This document shows positions 1 through 7,046 of a stretch of DNA of 64,000 bases, piece by piece. A model generated the notes under the pieces. It had not been told where the DNA came from. It made no database searches and worked only from the letters and a program-made list of their open reading frames with translations. The translations under genes were made by a program, and so were the position numbers. Positions within the stretch are counted from its first letter, which is position 1, and each line of letters begins with the position of its first letter. The DNA lies in assembly GCA_963795435.1 (NCBI GenBank), contig CAWCHV010000007.1, positions 1 through 64,000 on the forward strand. The letters are read 5' to 3'. Source of the stretch: JAFKFI01 sp963795435 (GTDB lineage Bacteria > Pseudomonadota > Alphaproteobacteria > Acetobacterales > Acetobacteraceae).

Positions 1-6
1 TCGCGC

Positions 7-34
7 CAATGTTAGTTGCGTATTAGCAACATTG
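7..34. promoter_or_regulatory. AT-rich inverted repeat, possible operator
   Basis: A 28-base dyad with perfect 7-base outer arms, CAATGTT (7-13) and AACATTG (28-34). A nested pair GTTGC (15-19) / GCAAC (26-30) lies inside. It is AT-rich in a GC-rich setting and lacks a GC stem plus T-run, so it looks more like a protein-binding site than a terminator. The core TTGC-N6-GCAA loosely resembles iron-responsive operators of Proteobacteria, but this is inference only. The gene it would control may lie left of the window, because the gene at 90-722 runs toward it. Confidence 0.35.
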
Positions 35-89
35 TCGGCGTGCGAGGGCGCCGCGCCGTCGGCCCCGTAGGGCGCAGGTCACACCGCCG

Positions 90-722
90 TCAGTCCGGCC
101 ACGGCGGCAGCAGGATCGGCGGCTCCCACAGAGTAGGCGCGTCGGGCGGCGATGCAGGAGGCCTGGCCGGCGCGACCCTCGCCTGCCTCGGTCGGGCCAA
201 GCGGGGTCGCTTCGGCCGGGGCGGCTGCGGCGGGCGCGGCGGCGGGCGCAGCACCTCGGGCAGCGGATCGATGGAGAGCTTGCGCCACAGCGGCCGGAGC
301 AGCCGCCCGGCCTGCGGCGAGGCCGCCAGCAGCGCCCGCATCTCGGGGTCGTCCAGCAGCGCCTGCAACTGGGGGACGAAATACCCCATGCCATACTGCA
401 GAAGCACCGGCCCGCGCGGAATGGCGGCCGGCCGGCGCTCCGATTTCGCCCGCCCGGCGGCCGCGCCGGGTGGCGCGCCCCGGCGCGGCGCGGCGGGCAG
501 CGTGCCGGCGGCGAAACGCGCGTGCAGCGCGCTGAGCCGCCGCATCGTGCGCGCGAGATAGTGCCACAGCAACTCGGCGAGCGGCAGCAGCCGCGGCTCC
601 AGCACGCCGCTCTGCCGCCGCCGGTAGAGGCCCTCGCTCAACGCCCACCGCATCGCCGCGAAGAGCAGGCCGAAGCGCGGAAGCAGGCCGGTTGGGGGTG
701 AGGATGGGGCGGCGGCGGACAT
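90..722 (-). CDS. Conserved hypothetical protein with Pro/Arg-rich tail
   Basis: Encodes 210 residues from an ATG at 722. I recognise no domain. The N-terminal half (about residues 10-75) looks helical and amphipathic, with many Leu, Arg and Ala residues. Residues about 100-150 hold a second ordered stretch (QYGMGYFVPQLQALLDD region). The C-terminal 55 residues are a low-complexity Pro/Arg/Ala segment ending in WEPPILLPPWPD. No signal peptide or obvious membrane segment is seen. The start is favoured over a GTG at 726 because a strong promoter would place the transcript start almost on this ATG. Competing frames on both strands are long because of the high GC. This frame is preferred for its less Arg-skewed composition and its promoter. 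Function unknown. Confidence 0.6.
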   Translation of the reverse strand: MSAAAPSSPPTGLLPRFGLLFAAMRWALSEGLYRRRQSGVLEPRLLPLAELLWHYLARTMRRLSALHARFAAGTLPAAPRRGAPPGAAAGRAKSERRPAAIPRGPVLLQYGMGYFVPQLQALLDDPEMRALLAASPQAGRLLRPLWRKLSIDPLPEVLRPPPRPPQPPRPKRPRLARPRQARVAPARPPASPPDAPTLWEPPILLPPWPD

Positions 723-728
723 GCACGG

Positions 729-757
729 TGTATAACGTCAGTTAGTATGTATGTCAA
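729..757 (-). promoter_or_regulatory. Near-consensus sigma-70 promoter
   Basis: Read on the minus strand there is a perfect -35 TTGACA (752-757), a 17-base spacer and a -10 TATACA (729-734). The -10 ends six bases before the ATG of the gene at 90-722, so initiation at the usual distance would give a leaderless or nearly leaderless mRNA. The spacer holds a small dyad, TAAC-N4-GTTA (733-744), which could be an operator. Confidence 0.6.
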
Positions 758-760
758 GCG

Positions 761-848
761 TTGCCGCGAGCGAAACGCGGCAATCCATGCCGCCGCACGC
801 GGATCGCGGCATGGATCGCCTGGTCGTCTGCGGCTCCTCGCGATGACG
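761..848. repeat. Composite palindromic intergenic element
   Basis: Two clear adjacent dyads fill this gap. The first is TTGCCGCG (761-768) with CGCGGCAA (776-783). The second is an 11-base perfect pair, ATCCATGCCGC (783-793) with GCGGCATGGAT (806-816). A weaker pair, ATCGC/GCGAT, follows and leads into GATGACGG. The layout resembles the dispersed extragenic palindromes common in GC-rich alphaproteobacteria. It is a different sequence family from the CCCTCTCCC repeats elsewhere in this window. Confidence 0.5.
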
Positions 849-872
849 GGAGCGGAACGAACTACGTTCTGG

Positions 873-1286
873 CTATGACGGCGAGGTGGTGTTGTGCGCC
901 GTCTTGTGATGCGCGCGGTGCTGCGTGTTGTAGGCGTGGATCTCCTCCATCGTGACGTAGCCCTTCTTGTCTTTGTCGATCGCGCTGAAATGCCGCGCGA
1001 CGCCGGGCAGCCCGGCCTTCGCCTGGTCGAGCGTCAGGTGGCCGTCATGGCTGGTGTTCGCCTGATCGAAACGCTGCTGCAGGGTCATGCGCTTGGCGTG
1101 CGCCTGATGCTTGGGGGTCGTCTCTGACGGCGCCGCGGCGGAAGGCGCGGGCATCGCGGGCGCGACGGTGGAGGGCTGGGAGGCGGCAGGCGCCGGCGCG
1201 GTCGAGGGAGCGGTGGATGGGGTTTGCGCCTGGGCTTGGAAAGCCACCAACGCGAGCACGGCAAGCGGAAGAGTAAAGCGCATCAT
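873..1286 (-). CDS. Secreted EF-hand domain protein
   Basis: Encodes 137 residues. A Sec signal peptide occupies about residues 1-20 (hydrophobic core FTLPLAVLALVAF, cleavage after AQA). A Pro/Ala/Ser/Thr-rich linker covers about 21-60. Two EF-hand motifs follow: a degenerate one (NTSHDGHLTLDQ, about 77-88) and a better one (DKDKKGYVTMEE, about 103-114). The tail is rich in His and Lys. The expected role is periplasmic or extracellular calcium binding; no partner is indicated. The start has AGGAA a short distance upstream. The gene stands alone, 74 bases upstream of the threonine aldolase stop. Confidence 0.75.
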   Translation of the reverse strand: MMRFTLPLAVLALVAFQAQAQTPSTAPSTAPAPAASQPSTVAPAMPAPSAAAPSETTPKHQAHAKRMTLQQRFDQANTSHDGHLTLDQAKAGLPGVARHFSAIDKDKKGYVTMEEIHAYNTQHRAHHKTAHNTTSPS

Positions 1287-1308
1287 CTCGATTCCTGTTG
1301 TGGGCGCC

Positions 1309-1322
1309 GCACTCTAGAGTGC
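1309..1322. promoter_or_regulatory. 14-base perfect palindrome
   Basis: GCACTCTAGAGTGC is perfectly self-complementary without a loop, 23 bases upstream of the EF-hand gene start and downstream of the threonine aldolase stop. The loopless symmetry suits a dimeric regulator's operator better than a terminator. The central CTAG is uncommon in GC-rich bacterial DNA. Confidence 0.3.
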
Positions 1323-1360
1323 CGCCGCAAACCTGCCGCATGTCATATTTGTCATCGTCG

Positions 1361-2443
1361 CTAAGCGGCCAGCGCCTGTCGCACAATGGCAACAGCCTGC
1401 TCGATCCCGGCCCGATCGACGTCCAGATGCGTGCACGCGCGCGCGCGGAATTGCGTGGTGACGGAGATCGCGAGGCCCTGCCGACGCGCCCTCGCCGCGA
1501 GGTCGTCCGCCGTGATCCCGGCATCGGTCGTGTCGAAAAACACCAGGTTGGTTTCCGGCTCGTCCACCATGATGCCTTCGATCTGCGCCAGCCCGCGCGC
1601 CAGCAGGCGGGCGTTCTCGTGGTCCTCGGCCAGCCGATCGACATTGTGGTCGAGCGCATGGAGACACGCCGCCGCGCACAGGCCGCCCTGGCGCATCGAG
1701 CCGCCGAGCCGCTGCTTCCAGCGCCAGGCCGCGTCGATGAACGCCTCCGAGCCGCACAGCACGGCCCCGAGCGGCGCGCCGAGCCCCTTGGTGAAATCGA
1801 GCCACACGCTGTCCATGCCGGCCGCCATGTCGCTGGCCGGGACCCCGGCGGCGACCACCGCGTTCATCAATCGCGCGCCGTCCATGTGGGTCGCCATGCC
1901 TTGCCCGTGCGCCGCGTCCGCCACGGCGTTCAGCTTTTCGAGCGGCCACACCGAGCCGCTGCCCTGGTTGGAGGTCTGCTCCACCTCCACCAGCGTTTGC
2001 GCGGGCGCGTAGCGACTTTTCGCGCGAAAGGCGGCGCGCAGCGTGTCGGCGTCGAACTGGCCGCGATCGCCGCGCAATCCCGTCACCATCACCCCGGTCA
2101 GCGCGGCGCCACCGCCGCCCTCGTTGGTGATGATGTGCGCGCGCTCATGTGCCAGCACCTCGTCGCCCGCCCGGCAATGCGTGAGGATCGCGACCTGGTT
2201 GCACATCGTGCCGCTGGGCAGGAACATCGCCGCCTGCTTGCCGAGCAGCGCCGCCATCCTGTCGCACAGCGCATGGACGGTCGGATCGGTGCCATACTGC
2301 TCGTCGCCGACCTCGGCGCGCATCATCGCCTCCTTCATCGCGGCGGACGGCTTGGTCTGGGTATCGGAGTACAGATTGACCCGCACCGGCGGCAGCGAGG
2401 GATCGGGACGCGGCGGAGCGAACATCGGCGGTTCTCCAGTCAT
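1361..2443 (-). CDS. Low-specificity L-threonine aldolase
   Basis: Encodes a 360-residue PLP enzyme of the beta-eliminating lyase family (fold type I), which splits L-threonine or L-allo-threonine to glycine and acetaldehyde in the cytosol. The N-terminus has the family's NLYSDTQTKPS start. HMDGARLMNAV (about 200-210) supplies the PLP-contacting Asp and Arg, and LDFTKGLGAPLG (about 230-240) carries the Schiff-base lysine. Length is normal for the family. The ATG at 2443 forms an ATGA overlap with the stop of the gene at 2440-3099, which fixes the start and suggests translational coupling. An alternative ATG lies at 2425. Confidence 0.88.
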   Translation of the reverse strand: MTGEPPMFAPPRPDPSLPPVRVNLYSDTQTKPSAAMKEAMMRAEVGDEQYGTDPTVHALCDRMAALLGKQAAMFLPSGTMCNQVAILTHCRAGDEVLAHERAHIITNEGGGGAALTGVMVTGLRGDRGQFDADTLRAAFRAKSRYAPAQTLVEVEQTSNQGSGSVWPLEKLNAVADAAHGQGMATHMDGARLMNAVVAAGVPASDMAAGMDSVWLDFTKGLGAPLGAVLCGSEAFIDAAWRWKQRLGGSMRQGGLCAAACLHALDHNVDRLAEDHENARLLARGLAQIEGIMVDEPETNLVFFDTTDAGITADDLAARARRQGLAISVTTQFRARACTHLDVDRAGIEQAVAIVRQALAA

Positions 2444-3099
2444 TGTCGGGCAGCCGCCCGGGGCTCGATGGTGATCTCGTGCGCGCGGCACAGATCGATG
2501 CCGCTGTAGCGCGTCTCCGCCTCCTGGTCGCCCAGGAACACCGCTTCCAGGGAAAAGTCGCATCGCCCGGCGCGCGGCAGCAATACGTCGATGTCGAGCC
2601 CGTCGGGCAGCACGTCCGGACCCAGCCGGTCGCTCCCTTTTCCCGCCGTATCGTCGAACAGATAGAGCCGCGCGATCGTGCGGCCCGAGCGGTTGCGGAT
2701 CAGCACGAGACCGGGCGGGATCGTTCCCACCAGGTCGTCGCCGGTCGTCCAGCCCGGCCGGATGCCGACGAAGGCGTGCCGGCATAGATCGAGCCCGCGA
2801 CGCTCTTCCGCTCCCTCGTTATCGAACACCACGCGCAAATCCGCCCGGCACGCGCCGCCATAGCCGAGCCAGATGTCATCCCCGGCGGCAAGCTCCCGCC
2901 CCTCCAGGCGCTCCCGGCCCCAATCCTCGGCACTCGAGGGAGAAACATAGATCTCCCGGATCGCGCGCGGCGACCAGTTGGCGATCGTGACGCCAGGCGG
3001 CGGCGCACGGGTCCGGCTTGGCGCAGCCACCGCTGGCGCGGGGGACAGGAGGGAGAGACAGACGAGCAGCCGAGCGATCGGGAGGGGCGCGCGGCGCAT
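2440..3099 (-). CDS. Secreted protein with two tandem repeats, unknown function
   Basis: Encodes 219 residues with a Sec-type signal peptide (about 1-25, ending PAVAA). The mature part is an internal duplication. Repeat 1 (about 37-115) runs from an ANWSPRAIREIYVSP stretch to a GLDLCRHA motif. Repeat 2 (about 130-210) runs from IRNRSGRTIARLYLF to a GIDLCRAH motif. Each repeat has two cysteines at equivalent positions (CRADL/CDFSL and LCR), so one disulfide per repeat is plausible in the periplasm. I do not recognise the domain. It is coupled to the threonine aldolase by a 4-base overlap. Its start lies 11 bases after the stop of the RatA/COQ10 gene, so both may belong to the long upstream operon. 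Confidence 0.7.
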   Translation of the reverse strand: MRRAPLPIARLLVCLSLLSPAPAVAAPSRTRAPPPGVTIANWSPRAIREIYVSPSSAEDWGRERLEGRELAAGDDIWLGYGGACRADLRVVFDNEGAEERRGLDLCRHAFVGIRPGWTTGDDLVGTIPPGLVLIRNRSGRTIARLYLFDDTAGKGSDRLGPDVLPDGLDIDVLLPRAGRCDFSLEAVFLGDQEAETRYSGIDLCRAHEITIEPRAAARQ

Positions 3100-3110
3100 C
3101 GCCCGGCCGC

Positions 3111-3590
3111 TCAGCCTTCAGCGGGTGCGGGGGGCCGGCGGACGGCGAGTGTGGCCGGCGGCGGACCGTATTTCTCCCGGGCGCGCTTGAGGAAGGCGTT
3201 CACCATGCGACGCACCGCCTCGTTGAACACCACGCCGATCGCTGCCTGGAGGATGCGGCTGCGGAACTCGAAATCGACGAAGAAATGCACCCGGCAGCCG
3301 CGCGGGTCGGCCTCGAACTCCCATTGGTTGTTGAGATAGCGGAACGGGCCGTTCTCGTAGCGAACTTGGATGCGCGAGGGCCGGTCCAGCGTCACCCGGC
3401 TGGTGAAGCTCTCGCGAAACGGGCCGAAACCGATCGTCAGGTCCGCGACGAGTTCCTTCTCCGTCCGGCTCCGCACGCGCGCGGCCACGCACCAGGGCAG
3501 AAACTCGGGATATCGATCAACATCGGCGACCAGATCGAACAGCTGCTCCGGACGGTAGGGAACGAGCTTGCGCTCGGCGTGAGTGGGCAT
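3111..3590 (-). CDS. RatA/COQ10-type START-domain protein
   Basis: Encodes 159 residues of the polyketide cyclase/START fold subgroup that includes yeast Coq10 and E. coli RatA. Family features are the N-terminal PYRPEQLFDLVADVDRYPEF, the LPWC motif, and the C-terminal helix around FNEAVRRMVNAFLKRA. Known members bind a hydrophobic ligand such as ubiquinone; the toxin role of RatA is not general. ATG 3590 is chosen because it follows the lipA stop by one base (TGA-G-ATG), and the protein then starts MPTHAERK as in relatives. The position after lipA is common in alphaproteobacteria. Confidence 0.85.
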   Translation of the reverse strand: MPTHAERKLVPYRPEQLFDLVADVDRYPEFLPWCVAARVRSRTEKELVADLTIGFGPFRESFTSRVTLDRPSRIQVRYENGPFRYLNNQWEFEADPRGCRVHFFVDFEFRSRILQAAIGVVFNEAVRRMVNAFLKRAREKYGPPPATLAVRRPPAPAEG

Positions 3591-3591
3591 C

Positions 3592-4587
3592 TCAGGCTGG
3601 CACGGGCCGCGCCTCGCGCCTCGCGCGGAGATGCTTTTCGCGCGCCGCGCGCAGTTCGGCGAAATCGGCATCCGCGTGATAGGAGCTTCGTGTCAGCGGT
3701 GTTGCGGACACCATCAGGAACCCCTTGGCGCGCGCCAGAGAAGCGTACTCGGCGAACTCCTCCGGTGTCACGAACCGGTCCACCGCCGCGTGCTTCACGG
3801 TCGGCTGGAGATACTGACCGAGCGTAAGGAAGTCGACGTCGGCGATCCGCAGGTCGTCCATCACCTGCATGACCTCGCCGCGCTGCTCGCCGAGGCCGAC
3901 CATCATGCCGGATTTGGTGAAGATCGTCGGAGCGAGACGTTTCACCTGATCGAGCAGGCGCAGCGACTGGAAGTAGCGCGCGCCGGGCCGGATGCTCGGA
4001 TACAGCCGGGGCACGGTTTCCAGATTGTGATTGAACACGTCCGGGCGCGCGGCGGCGACGGTCTCGGCCCCGCCCGGCTTGCGCAGAAAATCCGGCGTCA
4101 GCACCTCGATCGTGGTGCCGGGCGCGGCCGCGCGCAGTGCGCCGATGACGGCGGCGAAATGCCCGGCCCCGCCATCCGGCAGATCGTCGCGATCGACCGA
4201 GGTGATCACCACGTGCTTGAGACCGAGCTTCGCCACCGCGTCCGCCACCCGGTTCGGCTCGTCGGCGTCGAGTGCCGCCGGCTGGCCGGTGCGGACGTTG
4301 CAGAAACCGCACGCGCGGGTGCAGGTGTCGCCCATGATCATCATGGTGGCGTGCCGCTGCGACCAGCACTCGCCGATATTCGGGCAGGCGGCCTCCTCGC
4401 AGACCGTGACGAGGCGGTTCTCGCGCATCAGGGCGCGGGTCTCGTGATACACCGGGTGGGTCGGCGCCTTGACCCGGATCCAGGCGGGCTTGCGCTGGAT
4501 CGGGTTGTCCGGCCGATGGGCCTTCTCGGGGTGCCGCGGCACCTGCGCACCGCCGCCGCGATGGTCGATCAGCACGCGAGTTGACAT
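3592..4587 (-). CDS. lipA: Lipoyl synthase
   Basis: Encodes a 331-residue radical-SAM enzyme that inserts two sulfurs into octanoyl groups on lipoyl domains, such as those of the PDH subunits encoded just upstream. The auxiliary cluster motif CEEAACPNIGEC provides C63, C68 and C74. The radical-SAM motif CTRACGFC provides C89, C93 and C96. The C-terminal RSSYHAD stretch supplies the conserved serine that ligates the auxiliary cluster in known LipA proteins. Length is typical. It lies 84 bases after lpdA with a GC hairpin between them, so it may be partly uncoupled from the PDH transcript. Confidence 0.97.
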   Translation of the reverse strand: MSTRVLIDHRGGGAQVPRHPEKAHRPDNPIQRKPAWIRVKAPTHPVYHETRALMRENRLVTVCEEAACPNIGECWSQRHATMMIMGDTCTRACGFCNVRTGQPAALDADEPNRVADAVAKLGLKHVVITSVDRDDLPDGGAGHFAAVIGALRAAAPGTTIEVLTPDFLRKPGGAETVAAARPDVFNHNLETVPRLYPSIRPGARYFQSLRLLDQVKRLAPTIFTKSGMMVGLGEQRGEVMQVMDDLRIADVDFLTLGQYLQPTVKHAAVDRFVTPEEFAEYASLARAKGFLMVSATPLTRSSYHADADFAELRAAREKHLRARREARPVPA

Positions 4588-4634
4588 CGGGTCGGTCCCA
4601 GCGGGTTTGCGGCCAGTTACAAGTGGCGGGAGCA

Positions 4635-4656
4635 GGCGCGGGCGTCAACCCGCGCC
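4635..4656. terminator. GC-rich hairpin between lpdA and lipA
   Basis: GGCGCGGG (4635-4642) and CCCGCGCC (4649-4656) form a perfect 8-base stem with a 6-base loop, just downstream of the lpdA stop on the minus strand. No T-run follows, so it could be a weak terminator, an attenuator or an mRNA-stabilising structure. Confidence 0.35.
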
Positions 4657-4671
4657 GCGTGGGCTAACCAT

Positions 4672-6072
4672 TTAGAAGTGTATCGCCCGCCCGTACGCCG
4701 CCAGCACCGCCTCGTGCATGGTCTCGCTGATGGTCGGGTGCGGAAACACCGTGTTCATCAACTCCGCCTCGGTGCTCTCCAGGGTTCGGGCGATGGTGTA
4801 GCCCTGGATCATCTCCGTGACCTCCGCGCCAACCATGTGGGCACCCAGCAACTCGCCGGTCTTGGCGTCGAACACCGTCTTGACCATGCCCTCCGGCTCG
4901 CCCATCGCGATCGCCTTGCCGTTGCCGATGAAGGGGAATTTTCCCACCTTTACGTCATGCCCGGCGGCCTTCGCCGCTGCCTCGGTCAGCCCCACCGAGG
5001 CGACCTGCGGCCGGCAGTAGGTGCAAGCGGGTATGTTGCCGATGTCGAGCGGATGCACGTCGTTCAGTCCGGCGATCGTCTCGACGCAGATCACCCCCTC
5101 ATGGCTCGCCTTGTGCGCCAGCCAGGGCGGCCCGGTGAGATCGCCGATCGCGTAGACACCCGCCTCGCCGGTGCGGCCGTAGCCGTCCACCACGACATGC
5201 GTGCGCTCGACCTTCACTCCGGTGCCTTCGAGCCCGATGTTCTCCACGTTGCCGACGATGCCGACCGCCGAGATCACCCGGTCCACGGTCATCTCGTGGC
5301 CCTTGCCGGCGGCCTCGATCGTCACGGTGACGCCGTCGGCGTTCTTCTTCGCCCCCTTTACCAGCGCGCCGGTGTGGATCTTCATGCCCTGCCTCTCGAA
5401 CGCCTTCCGCGCGAAGGCGCCGATCTCCTCGTCCTCGACGGGCAGGATGCGGTCGACCACCTCCGCCACCGTCACCTCGGCGCCCATGTTGAGGTAGAAA
5501 CTCGCGAACTCGATGCCGATGGCGCCCGAGCCGACCACCAGCAACTTCTTCGGCATCGCCGGCGGGATCATCGCTTCCTTGTAGCTCCACACCAGCTTGC
5601 CGTCGGCCTCGAGCCCGGAAAGCTGGCGCGCGCGGGCGCCGGTGGCGAGGATGATATGGGGCGATTTCAGCGTCGCGACCGGCTTGCCGTCCTTCGCCAC
5701 CGCGAGCGTGTTCTTACCCGCGAGCTTGCCCTCGCCGTCGATCACCGTGACCTTGTTCTTGCGCAGAAGATGCCCGACGCCCGACGAGAGCTGCTTCGCC
5801 ACCGCGCGGGACCGCTTCACCACGCTCGGCAGATCGAAGCGCGGATTATCGGCGGCGAACCCGTAATCCTTCAGCGTGTGCAGCAGGTGGTTGATCTCGG
5901 AGGTGCGCAGCAGCGCCTTGGTCGGGATGCAGCCCCAGTTGAGGCAGATGCCGCCGAGATGCTCGCGCTCGACCAACGCGGTCTTCATCCCGAGCTGCGC
6001 CGCCCGGATCGCCGCGACATAGCCGCCGGGACCACCGCCGAGCACGATGAGGTCGAATTGTTCGTCGGGCAT
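4672..6072 (-). CDS. lpdA: Dihydrolipoamide dehydrogenase (E3)
   Basis: Encodes a 466-residue flavoprotein disulfide reductase that reoxidises dihydrolipoyl groups of 2-oxoacid dehydrogenase complexes and passes electrons to NAD+. It has the FAD-binding GGGPGGYVAAI at about 11-21 and the redox-active disulfide in GGICLNWGCIPTKALL. A second Rossmann motif, VVGSGAIGIEFA, binds NAD. The catalytic His-Glu pair is in HPHPTISETMHEA near the C-terminus. The ATG at 6072 gives the usual MPDEQFDLIVLGGG start. The gene is in the pdhABC run, as is common in alphaproteobacteria, after three small genes. Confidence 0.97.
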   Translation of the reverse strand: MPDEQFDLIVLGGGPGGYVAAIRAAQLGMKTALVEREHLGGICLNWGCIPTKALLRTSEINHLLHTLKDYGFAADNPRFDLPSVVKRSRAVAKQLSSGVGHLLRKNKVTVIDGEGKLAGKNTLAVAKDGKPVATLKSPHIILATGARARQLSGLEADGKLVWSYKEAMIPPAMPKKLLVVGSGAIGIEFASFYLNMGAEVTVAEVVDRILPVEDEEIGAFARKAFERQGMKIHTGALVKGAKKNADGVTVTIEAAGKGHEMTVDRVISAVGIVGNVENIGLEGTGVKVERTHVVVDGYGRTGEAGVYAIGDLTGPPWLAHKASHEGVICVETIAGLNDVHPLDIGNIPACTYCRPQVASVGLTEAAAKAAGHDVKVGKFPFIGNGKAIAMGEPEGMVKTVFDAKTGELLGAHMVGAEVTEMIQGYTIARTLESTEAELMNTVFPHPTISETMHEAVLAAYGRAIHF

Positions 6073-6086
6073 ACGAGAACTCCTCG

Positions 6087-6290
6087 TCACTCGGCGGCGG
6101 GTTTGACAGCCTGACCGACAGCAGCCCGCCCGCGCACGCTGATGACCTCGACACCGATCGGATTGCCCGCGGCATCGAATTCGACGAAGACGCCGGGCGC
6201 CACCTCCTCGGCACCGTCGTATTTCGCGTCTTCCGGTCCGAACCGGACATGCAGCACGTCGGCTTCGGGGTCGTAGTTCGTCCTGATCAA
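6087..6290 (-). CDS. DUF2283 domain protein (TTG start)
   Basis: Encodes a 67-residue protein of the DUF2283 family, recognisable from the YDPEADVLHVRF opening and the later GVFVEFDAAGNPIGVEV strand pattern. A TTG at 6290 is preferred over an ATG at 6311. It overlaps the upstream stop as TTGA, has GAGGAG seven bases upstream, and gives MIRTNYDPEADVL, close to the usual family N-terminus. The C-terminal 15 residues are variable. It pairs with the upstream DUF4258 gene; such pairs recur in bacterial genomes and some are annotated as toxin-antitoxin-like, without proof here. Confidence 0.8.
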   Translation of the reverse strand: MIRTNYDPEADVLHVRFGPEDAKYDGAEEVAPGVFVEFDAAGNPIGVEVISVRGRAAVGQAVKPAAE

Positions 6291-6529
6291 CGCCTTGCTC
6301 CTCGGTCCCAATGCGCCGTGACGACCAAGATATCGGCACCTTCCGGTCGGTGAACAACCCGCAGCATTCGCCCGCCAAACGCGGAGATCGACCGGTAGAA
6401 GCGGGTCAGCAAAGGATCACAGCGATCAGGACCGACGCGATCGGGCGAGGCAATCGCCGCCTCGATATACGCGAAGCTGATACCCCGTCCTGCCATCTCG
6501 TCCGCGGCGTGCTTGCTCAGTTTGATCAC
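6287..6529 (-). CDS. DUF4258 domain protein
   Basis: Encodes 80 residues of the DUF4258 family. Its signatures are the N-terminal LSKHAADEMAGRGIS helix and the C-terminal VVHRPEGADILVVTAHW strand. The fold is related to small RelE/BrnT-type toxin-like domains, but catalytic activity has not been established for the family. It is followed by the DUF2283 gene with a 4-base TTGA overlap and preceded by the GNAT gene 19 bases away. It therefore sits in the middle of the PDH operon, an unusual place for an accessory pair. Confidence 0.78.
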   Translation of the reverse strand: MIKLSKHAADEMAGRGISFAYIEAAIASPDRVGPDRCDPLLTRFYRSISAFGGRMLRVVHRPEGADILVVTAHWDRGARR

Positions 6530-6548
6530 CGCCCGGGTGCGCCGAGCC

Positions 6549-7046
6549 TCAAGCTGCCAATCCGCCTGCTAGCGCTACGAGAGAGGGGCCGCTCAACTGC
6601 TTCACCATCCAGTCCGTCGGTGAGCGCGCCCCGATGCGGTCATAGAAGCGGATCGCGGGCTCGTTCCAGTTCAGCACGTGCCACTCCATGCGCACACAGT
6701 TCTCCGCCCGCGCCACCCGCGCCATATGACGGAACAGCGCGAGCCCGACACCGCGCCCACGCCAGCCCGGCTCGACGTACACATCCTCGACGAACAAATC
6801 CGGCCGGCAAGAGAACGTCCGAAAGGTAAAATACCACGCGGCGTAGCCGATCGCCTCGCCGTTGGCCTCCGACAAGACGGCGTGGATGCGCGGCCGCGCG
6901 CCGAACAGTGCGTCGTGCAGATCGCTCTCGGTCGCGGTCATCTCGCGCAGGAGCTTTTCGTACTCGGCAAAACTCCGCATCATGCGGTGCAGCGCCGGCA
7001 CGTCGCCCGGCGCGGGCGCTCGCAGCGTGATCGCGCCTTCGCTCAC
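6549..7046 (-). CDS. GNAT family N-acetyltransferase
   Basis: Encodes 165 residues with a GNAT acetyl-CoA-binding core. Strand 4 is DLFVEDVYVEPGWRGRGVG, in which RGRGVG is the pyrophosphate-binding loop, and the following helix is ALFRHMARVARAENC. The C-terminal RMEWHVLNWNEPAIRFYDRIGA is typical of the diamine/amino-acid acetyltransferase subgroup; the substrate is unknown. The start is a GTG at 7046 that overlaps the pdhC stop as GTGA, indicating coupling to the PDH operon. Confidence 0.85.
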   Translation of the reverse strand: MSEGAITLRAPAPGDVPALHRMMRSFAEYEKLLREMTATESDLHDALFGARPRIHAVLSEANGEAIGYAAWYFTFRTFSCRPDLFVEDVYVEPGWRGRGVGLALFRHMARVARAENCVRMEWHVLNWNEPAIRFYDRIGARSPTDWMVKQLSGPSLVALAGGLAA

